Part shown: piece by piece, positions 55,899-64,000 of the stretch | Position numbering within the stretch: position 1 is the first letter of the stretch | Layout of the letters: the number at the start of each line of letters is the position of its first letter | Source: Mucor racemosus | Lineage: Eukaryota > Mucoromycota > Mucoromycetes > Mucorales > Mucoraceae | Assembly: GCA_027405735.1 (NCBI GenBank) | Contig: JAPEHQ010000007.1 | Location: forward strand, 2,567,001 to 2,631,000 | Reading direction: 5' to 3' | DNA: 64,000 bases | Notes under the pieces: model-generated | What the model saw: the letters and a program-made list of their open reading frames with translations, nothing else | Databases searched by the model: none | Told to the model about the DNA's origin: nothing | Position numbers and translations under genes: made by a program

Positions 55899-56939
55899 AT
55901 GCCTCCAAAGAGAAAGACAGCAGCAGCAAAAGCAACAGCAGCAAAAAAGACACAAAAAAAGGTAGAAACATTAGAGAAAAACACAACAACTATTGAGACT
56001 CAAGATACCGAAATAATCATTGAAAAAACTTCAGTAAAGCGCAAGCATTCTGATACTGAAGAAGAAGAAACAGTTGAGCAACCACAAGAAAAAGAAACCA
56101 CAAATGAAATTGCTGCCAGTAGTAGCAGTAGCAGTTCTTCTCTTTCTGATCGTATGGCTAAATTAAAAGAATTGAAAAGACGTAGAGTAAGTTTGTTATG
56201 TTATACATAAAATGTTAAAATCTAACAATTACAAATAGGCAACCGAAGTTGATCAAGGCAATCGTCGTGATCGTAACCTTGAATTCCAACGTAGTAAAGA
56301 AAACCCTAAACTTGAAGCAAGAGATGAACGAAAGAAAGCAGAAGCGTTGAAATTATTGGAAAAACAAGAGGCAGAAGACAAGGGAGAAGATTATGAACGT
56401 AAACAATTTTGGAAATATTCTGCTGAATCAGCTGCTGCATGGGAGAAGAAGATGGCTAAAAAAGCAAAGATGGCTAATAAAGGTTTCACAGATCATTCAC
56501 AAGCAGCACATAAGAAATATACTCGCTTAATGTCTGAATTCAAGCCAGATATGGGTGCTTATACAGAGAAGAGAATGTTGGATATTGAACGTGCTATTCG
56601 TAATGGTGAAGATCCTTCTGATATTTCTGCAATGGCAAATTCATTAGATTATGCAAGACTTGACGACAAACCCTCAAAGGAAGCTGTTGATAGATTAGCA
56701 GAGGAAACCAAGAAACAGTATGTCTCGAAATTAATGCGATTGCTCAAAACTAACTTTTTTTTTTTTTCTCTTGTAGAATTCAACAGCGTGAAACTAGATC
56801 TCGTGATCGTAAAGAACAACCTGATGATATTTCATGGATTAATGAAAAGAATCGTGTATTCAACCAAAAGATTGCAAGATTCTATGACAAGTATACTAAA
56901 GAAATTCGTGAAAATCTTGAAAGAGGAACAGCCTTGTAA
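55899..56939 (+). CDS. SYF2: Pre-mRNA-splicing factor SYF2 (309 aa)
   Basis: Component of the Prp19-associated (NTC) part of the spliceosome. Exons 55899-56186, 56239-56717 and 56777-56939 close in frame. The N-terminus ([17 protein letters not shown]) is basic, followed by an acidic and Ser-rich region. The conserved SYF2 domain runs from about residue 97 to the end: [53 protein letters not shown], and the final [20 protein letters not shown]. The very Lys/Glu-rich helices are typical. It converges with the TBCK homologue, with 410 bp between the stop codons. Confidence 0.93.
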
Positions 56940-57349
56940 ATTGAATAAACTGATATTTTGGGACTCACCCTCCCTCACAATTACAAAATGATCATTTTTT
57001 AAAGATTTTGCATACATGGAAATCAAGTAAATATATGAGGAAATTGATGGCAAAATCATTGACATCATAAAGTGCTCTTGGGGATTTTTTGCTTTGTAGT
57101 AGCTGCATTCAATGCTCTAGCTTACATGATGTTTCTGATGGGTATCACAAAAATACATTTCATGTCAAAAATGTACACTACATCGTTGGAAAACAAACCC
57201 CTTTTTTTGTAAACAAAAAAAATATTTATTTATTCCTCACATGTCAGAGTGTATAATTGCATAATATTCAGGATAAAAAGCTTTTTGTAAAATGTATAAA
57301 AAAATCCTTAAAGCAAATAATTGTTCAAAAAATTAAGGAAATTCCAGAT
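56940..57349. terminator. Convergent 3' region between SYF2 and TBCK
   Basis: Both transcripts must end in these 410 bp. AT-rich with several A-runs; nothing else is seen. Confidence 0.35.
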
Positions 57350-58723
57350 TTATTTCTTTTTTAATGGCGGTGGTACTTTACATCTCCACATAACGAATGG
57401 AGGTTCTGATCCTTTGCCTTTAAACCCTGCTGTCGTTTGTTTTTGAGGTCGACATGTACAAAGATGTGCTGATTTATCACTAATTGTTTCAAATGCTTCC
57501 ATACCACCTTGTAATAACGCTGTTCTTGGGAAATTTCTTCTCACAAGGTCAGCAGCAAACTTGTTTTGAATTAGCGAAATGTCAATTTACTGATCTGTTC
57601 TGAAAACTTACCTCAGGACCTTCTCCTCCTTCTCCTTCATTTGAAATAACTATGTGATATTTACGGTTTAATTTCTTTAGAATATTAGCATAGCTTGATA
57701 ATTGAGTTGCTAATAAATTCATTGAGGAAGGGGCATGACCTTTAACATATCTTATAAAGAAGAAAATTAGCCTAGGATTTGTATATATATTATACTGTGT
57801 ATTTACTCTGATTCAGGTCGAATATCCAATACAAGAGCATAAGGAAGAATCTTGGGAATATCACTTACTGATAAGCGAGGTGTTAGTTCTGTTTTCTTGA
57901 TTTCAATAGAGATTGGTTCATGCCACCATTGTTTTTCATGTCTTTGAGTAGCGTCTGATTGTTTTGAATCTACATTATCATCATTGTTATCTGGTCCATG
58001 AACCCGAGAAGACACACTGGGTGGTGTCACTTTGCACATATTCAATGCACTCTGTACACATTTCTCGATATCTACTTTTGGAAAACTATCTGAAAATAAT
58101 ACAATACAATCATTGAATTCATAAGATAACAAAGTATCTCGAATTTGACGTAAAATAGCAATACCAGCAAATAAGGGTAAAGAAGATGGACCGACTAATA
58201 ATTTATCCCATAAATGATAGATTTTATCAAGAGGGAATACATCTATAGCATATATTCAATATCTATTTATATTTATAAATTTAAAATGTTAACTTACGAG
58301 TAAACAATGTCAGGAACCATGGAATAGCATAAAGATCAGGCATAAATCCAATTGTATCTAAATGACTTGATAATTCAGGGTCATGAAAACTAAGCAAGTG
58401 TCGAAATACAGCTAAATATTCTTGAAGAACAGGCGCATTATCACTGAGAAAGAAATTGTTAAGAAATCTTGGAATGAACTTTTGTAGACAAGCAAATGCA
58501 ATAGCTTCGTCGTTGAAATTAAGTGTTAAAAATGGTGCACAGAGTGAGTCAAGACCTTGCCAGTACACTAATCTTGTATTTGCTGAAACCCAGGCCTTCA
58601 ATAATCGACGCAATTTTTCATGGCCCGTAGAAGATGCAAGCAATTGATTGTATTGATGACATCTAGGCACATCAACTTCAATCTAATTTGTGAAATGTGT
58701 TATAACCAAGTAAATACATTTAT

Positions 58724-58754
<31 letters not shown>

Positions 58755-60889
58755 ACATGCTTACTTGTCTATCTGCTCCCATATCAACACATTTCTCTAT
58801 TTGTTCATACTCATGTTGTAAATCTCCACGTACACCCAACACAGCAGCCCATACTTTTCCTCTCAACAATGGTGGAATATCTACTTTAGCGTGATGGAAA
58901 ACCTCTTTTCTGGATGCTGGGTATTGACGTAAAAGTTCAGAGAACAATGTTTGACGGTAATATTGATAATTGATGTCTTGTTCTCTTAAAAACAGAGGTA
59001 ATTTAGGTACATTGGATTGATTTGGTATAGAGGTAGTACTGTTCATGGAAAGTGATGAAGCTGATCTAGATCTGCCCATAGCTGAATTCATAGACATGGC
59101 ACGAGAACGAGATGAAGAAGGCGTAGTAGGTGTTGGCATTCCATTTAACTGAGTTGCTAAAGGCTCGGTTGATATCAAGTCATCAGAAAACATTAAATCA
59201 TTGATATTAGCGGCAAGTTCATCTGCTTCACTTTGTGGTTCATCTAGTTTTCTTTTACGTTCTTCATCGTTATTTCCTTCTTCTTCTTCTTCTTTTTCAT
59301 TACTGTCATCTTCAGAATCTAATAGAAAGTTGACATCGTTCTCATCCACCAAAATGAAATAGTCTGTATCCCATTCAAATTTATCAGAAGCAACTTTTTT
59401 ATTACCTTCTTCAAGACGTTGGTACAATTCTTTAAAGCCAAGCACATAGATGGCATCTGAATAAAGTTGAGCTGTATCTGTTACTTTATCTCCTACTTCA
59501 AGCCCTTCTGGCATCATACACACACGAGGTAATCGCTTAATAACAGGTGTTGATAGAAATACTCCTCTCTTTACAAGGTCTAATTCTACATCACCACCTG
59601 CCAATTTCCATAAATTATATACTTGAGACACTGGTAATCCTTGAAGAGTACCATTAACATCTTCCTGGCTTTGACTATTCTGTGTATCAATTGTTTCGGG
59701 CTCTACTACATCTGATGCTAGAATAGGACCTTCTACCCAGGCTTCTGCATCCACAGATACTAACCCACTTTCAAAAAAGGTAGAAGATAGTGCCTCGATC
59801 GTACTAGGTCGTTTCACCAATGACATGTCTAAACAACTCGATACAAATTGCTGAAATGCAAGTTCTTCTTTATCTTGGATATCTTGTTTTTGCAAAAATT
59901 TCAGAATTTCTTTGTTGATGTCTAATGATTCAATACCATCATGATGCCAAATATTAGATGATGGATCTTCTTGATACCATTCCTTTAAATTCATAAGTGT
60001 ATCAAAGATCAACCCGACATCACTTGTGGTCCAAAAAGAATTTCTAGTATACTGTTCCACAAGGATTACACCTGTTGCCCATATATCTCGTTTATCGAAA
60101 CCAACACTGCTGATATTATCTAAGCATTCTGGGGCTAAATAGGTTGGATAGCCTATTGGAAAATCTACATCTCGGCCACCACTCGTCATGTAATGTAATC
60201 CATATCCAAACAATTTTACATGATTCTATTCACATATATTAATAAAAGCATGTCTTTGGCTCAAATCGATAAACCTACTTCTTTATCCAGCATAATGTTT
60301 GTAGGTGATAATGTAGCATGAATTATATTATTTTCTCTCAGGAACTGCAATGCCGAAAAAATCTCAAATGCCCATTGCTTTAAAACAGAAATACTAAAAA
60401 AGGCTATGATATTAATTCAAATGAATACTTTTTATGATATATGAAATCATACCTGACTGGAGGTGGGTCCTTTGAATCTAAATTTCTGGCTTTCTGTAAA
60501 GAAAGATCATAATATTCAGATACTACGAATAGTCGGTCTATATGCAATTTTAGTTGATTTATAATCGACATTTAGAAAAAAGAAATATACCATGTTTTCC
60601 TCGATGTATCTCTACGTATTCGCATAAATTTGAGTGTGATAATGTCTATTTATTCATGTTAATAAATTCTACAAAGTTTTTCTCGTTTTGCTTTTTTTTT
60701 TTTTTTTTTATAAACCTTCAAAAATTGAAACTGTCCCATAATTTGAGAAGGAGCTGACAAGGCTAAATGACCTGAAAGAGCTAAAGCTTCAGACACACGT
60801 GAGGACGCGACAAAGTTAACTGAAGCTAACTTTGTCATCCTCTGATCTTGATGTATTGCCAGGTCTATAGAATTTGCAAATAAGGCCAT
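57350..60889 (-). CDS. TBCK: TBCK-like protein: pseudokinase, TBC and rhodanese domains (1019 aa)
   Basis: Nine exons in transcript order: 60889-60716, 60645-60591, 60537-60453, 60393-60279, 60225-58765, 58682-58298, 58242-57807, 57750-57612 and 57559-57350; every junction keeps frame. Residues 1 to about 290 are kinase-like but without a glycine loop or a VAIK lysine. The HRD loop is HATLSPTN and the DFG region is LFGYG, so it cannot be an active kinase. An acidic Ser-rich linker follows. The TBC (Rab-GAP) domain starts at about residue 540; it keeps both catalytic fingers, IEVDVPR (Arg at about 637) and VYWQG (Gln at about 670). The C-terminal rhodanese-like domain (about 885-980, [20 protein letters not shown]) has NEGEGGEG where an active-site Cys loop would be. 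In animals TBCK is linked to endosome traffic and TOR signalling. Confidence 0.95.
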
Positions 60890-61499
60890 ATTGAATACAA
60901 AATAGAAAAAGAAAATAGAAGAAACTTGAATATCATGTCCCCTATTTCTCGAAATAACAGTGTCGCACTTTCGAAATTTCTCGAGATTTCGGGCACACTT
61001 CTGATACCTGGAGCTACACTCTCCAATAGAATTGCTATATTTTAAGAAAACGAAGCATATTCCGATGTTATTTTGCATTCTTTATTGAATTTACGCAGCG
61101 TATTGCGATATGATTTGGACATACATTGTGTAATTTCAACGTTTAAGCAATAGAGTTTTTATTGGGTTTGCAATACGCTGCGAAAACTGAATATATTCGA
61201 TCTCAAGGCGCTTTGGCAAGTTGTATTTGTTATAGGTGCTTAATTCCATAAATCAGATACAAAACAGAGATGAATACTAATAATGCTTCGGCTTAATATC
61301 TTTACTTGTGTGCTAGGCTTGGTAATAAGGACGTTGCTAAGTCTATTTGTTAATGATAATGTTAATACATCAAAATGATAAGTCGCATGCAAGCGATATG
61401 AAATGAACAGGGTACTGTAAGTACTAGAGTAGTCTTTGTTGTTACAATGTATTGAGATTAAGCCTTTGTCGATGAATTTATTCCTTTGCGGAAAAATAT
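60890..61499. other. Intergenic, TBCK promoter side
   Basis: About 600 bp upstream of the TBCK homologue. The frame is open some way upstream of the chosen ATG but without recognisable sequence. No repeat copy is seen before about 61500. Confidence 0.4.
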
Positions 61500-62880
61500 A
61501 TATACAAACACTATTTCATGGAGCAAAACGGTTACACTCCATAGGTTAAAATGGATTCTAGTATATTTTTGCAGGTACAGTGCCCGCTTGAGCAATATTT
61601 GAATTTTCAAAAAATTAAATTCACAGTTTTCAATCTTCAAAATCGGAGCGTGCCCTCTTTTCTATACCTAAACCCATATTAAACACTTTCTAGGATATAT
61701 CTTAGACATTGGTAAGCAGATATAAAGTAGCCATATTATGCTATATATTCCTAAACTTATTTTATGTCTCATGAAAGACTTAAAACCAAGTAAACTTCAC
61801 TGCTTTCTCCTTAAAAACTGGTCTGGTTTTTCATCGCTGCTCTACTTTTTTTTTCACTAAATAACATCAAGAAAAAATAATATGCCAATGTACCTGGGAT
61901 GTTCTATTTTAATTCAAAAATAAGCATCCACAAATATCTTATTTTTTTGCAGTTGATATAAATTTTTCAGTGCTAATGTTTCAGATTTTTACAGGGATTT
62001 CATTGCTAAAATTAAAATCTTTGAGCCTTCATAACTCTACGAAAAGTTAAGCTATACTAACAACTTTCAATAATAAAACTCACTTTTTTAAAGCGATCTA
62101 TAACATATTTTAGCATGAAAAAATTCTGAGCACTTATTTATTTTTTTTATTTTTTGTCATTTTTTAATGGACTAAAAAATAATCGTTAAATTGAGCCGCA
62201 CTTTTTTTAAATTCATAACATAGAGCTCGTTGAACTCTCTCGGCCGCAATTTAGTTTTTTTTTTAAAATGATGATTTTTCGGGGAGATATCCTCAAAAAT
62301 GTGTACAGAGAGATACTACCATTGCTTCTGGCTTCAATTTTCTCTTGTATACCCTCATTCTAAATTTGAGATTTGAAATTTTTTTGACAAAAACCTCGAT
62401 TTCCCTACAAAAAATACAGTCGGAAGGCTCAGCAATAGCTCGATCAATAGATAATTTTGTTGCACATCATCTCCGTTATTTATTTTTGAAGTATGTTTAT
62501 AAAAAATTATGTGTATCTTCAAAAAATATCCAAAATTTTAATCGCATTTTACGCAAAATTTTATTAGAAACAATCTTTTAAATTTTGTTTAGATAAATAC
62601 AGGATTTAAAATTGTACAAAAACCATTTAATACTATATTTCAACTTACTTTGCAGTTCATGAGCTATTAAGCAATATTGTTTTTTTGATCATTTTCTGGT
62701 CGATTTGTCTGATTGGTTTTGAAACCCAGTTATCATAGGGTTAAACTGTAATATGTCCCTATTATTTTGATTATCTCGACAAAAAATCAATATTTTTTGC
62801 TGAAAGAAAAAAATGAAAAGTAACTTAGATTCAGTTCTATCTTATGAATATAAAAAATTAATTCCTCAATTTAGGTGCTC
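61500..62880 (-). repeat. Repeat Q, copy 4
   Basis: Inverted copy matching 22050-23080 and 32640-33418; its LTR-like end is not recognisable. It shares the sequence AATCGGAGCG.GCCCTCTTTTCTAT with copy 3. It borders block W directly at about 62950. Confidence 0.5.
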
Positions 62881-62951
62881 AATTTTTTATAATCAATTTT
62901 GGTCAATATTTGGCTAGTCGTCCGCTTATATCCTAGAATTGATATTTCTAT

Positions 62952-63361
62952 CACTACGGCCGACCTGTGCTGCACAAGATGATTTCGTTGTGTCCAGGTG
63001 GGCTGCACACTATAGCCTGATGAGTAGTTGCGCCCACTAAATAATGGCTAAAAAGATAACAAGATGCACATGGGCACAACAAAAGAAACTGCACACGAGC
63101 ACAACGCTAACCCTGTATTTGCAGAATTATAGATTCTGTCCATGTGCATGACATTAATCCCATGTGTGCATAATAGTAGAATTGCCTATAATAACCATAT
63201 CATTATCCCTATTTGTGCATAATAAGAAATCTGACCATGAGCATAATGAGCTGATCGTATGGGCACAAACTGGTTTGTACATGAGCATCTTGCCGTTCTC
63301 AAAATTCCATTGCATTTTTTATTGGAATGTGTTTTTAAATGACATTTGTTTTTATTGATAT
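62952..63361 (+). repeat. Block W, copy 4
   Basis: Starts abruptly in the motif cluster (CTACGGCCGACCTGTGCTGC) and continues as in 51420-51837. No V or U block precedes it; it abuts repeat Q. Confidence 0.55.
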
Positions 63362-64000
63362 AGATTATAGACAACATAATTCAATAGATTGTTGATGTAG
63401 TAGAGCAATACATTCAACAGCCAATATATTTACAATTATTATCACTTGTAAATATGTTTGTAGCTGTAATTTTTACAGCAACAATGGTTCTTGCTCGGGC
63501 ATAAACTTAAATAGCACTTACTGCTTAAATTTATACCACAAGACAAATCTAAAATTATAAATGTTACTTTATCACTTATAGAATTAAACAAATTAACCTA
63601 CTTTAAACTTACTATTTTAGTTTACGATTGTCAGCTGTAAAAAGATTTGTTTTTAAGTACAGTATATCTACAATCAAAACTATGGTAATTATGCAAGACA
63701 TTAGATTGCTCTTTTTTTTTGTGCTTTTATATCATTTGAAATTTCATCACTTTTCTGGAACATTTCGTGGGTTTGTAGCCAGTTCTAGCTTTGTATCGAG
63801 TAGGTACAGTATAAATATTATTGCCTTTAATTTGATCTGGTAATCAAGTAATACGCCCAAAAATACAGTAGTAAATAATGATATTTGATCTTAGAATGCA
63901 GTTAAATAAAAATATCAAACTCTAATATAGACTGCTACCTATATTAAAAACATTAGTCCCTTATGTTAGCATGCGTATTCTGATAAAAGAAAAGAATACC
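63362..64000 (+). repeat. Block B and start of the inverted arm P, cut by window end
   Basis: Block B to about 63955, then GTTAGCATGCGTATTC and the first bases of arm P as at 41810-41840. The rest of the arm should lie beyond the window. Confidence 0.6.

Noticed and set aside
1..64000. CRISPR arrays, bacterial operons or prophage
   Set aside because: No regularly spaced repeats, no ribosome-binding-site operons; genes have spliceosomal introns, so the DNA is eukaryotic.

Overview
The window is nuclear DNA of a filamentous fungus, most likely an early-diverging one of the Mucoromycota/Mucorales type (inference from AT-rich intergenic DNA, many short GT..AG introns of about 50-80 bp, gene content and the mobile-element load). 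Ten protein-coding genes could be modelled with recognised exons or a clear fold. Eight could be assigned to a family or to a structural class, six of them confidently, and every multi-exon model closes in frame. A few small unassigned ORFs, one broken transposase and one decayed gene copy are also listed.

Layout. 1-8.7 kb: nested repeats. 9.0-13.6 kb: a small divergent ORF, then glycyl-tRNA synthetase and a TRIP4/Rqt4-type ribosome-rescue factor in tandem (+). 14.2-15.2 kb: a repeat fragment. 17.2-20.3 kb: a Thr/Ala/Glu-rich protein with four cationic modules, and ribosomal protein uL22/RPL17, both on the minus strand. 22-23.5 kb: a repeat. 25.1-26.3 kb: a small secreted protein and its decayed tandem copy. 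26.4-30.6 kb: a six-exon GATA zinc-finger factor and the mitochondrial i-AAA protease YME1, tail to head on the minus strand. 31.6-32.2 kb: a mitochondrial LEA-like protein. 32.6-52.3 kb: a nest of repeats with a broken piggyBac transposase and an intact, very young Ty3/gypsy retrotransposon. 54.8-60.9 kb: an F-box/LRR-like protein and splicing factor SYF2 (+), convergent with a TBCK-type pseudokinase-TBC-rhodanese protein (-). 61.5-64 kb: repeats again.

The most unusual part is the repeat landscape. Comparing copies with each other gives exact empty sites, which show that many blocks are solo LTRs with 5-bp target duplications: three of family T, three of family X, one of family U with a duplication plus undated copies, and single copies of families Y and N. 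These lie inside an older, inverted-repeat element whose arms face each other around a piggyBac-like transposase (33.4-48.7 kb). A gypsy element 5169 bp long, with LTRs differing at one base, sits in one arm. One solo LTR breaks the transposase exactly in a conserved motif. MITE-like insertions are nested inside the LTRs, so the order of events can be read.

The housekeeping genes act in translation (GlyRS, RPL17), rescue of collided ribosomes (TRIP4), splicing (SYF2), mitochondrial protein quality control (YME1) and Rab/endosome-TOR control (TBCK). They do not form an operon-like pathway. Gene names come from recognised motifs, not from database searches.
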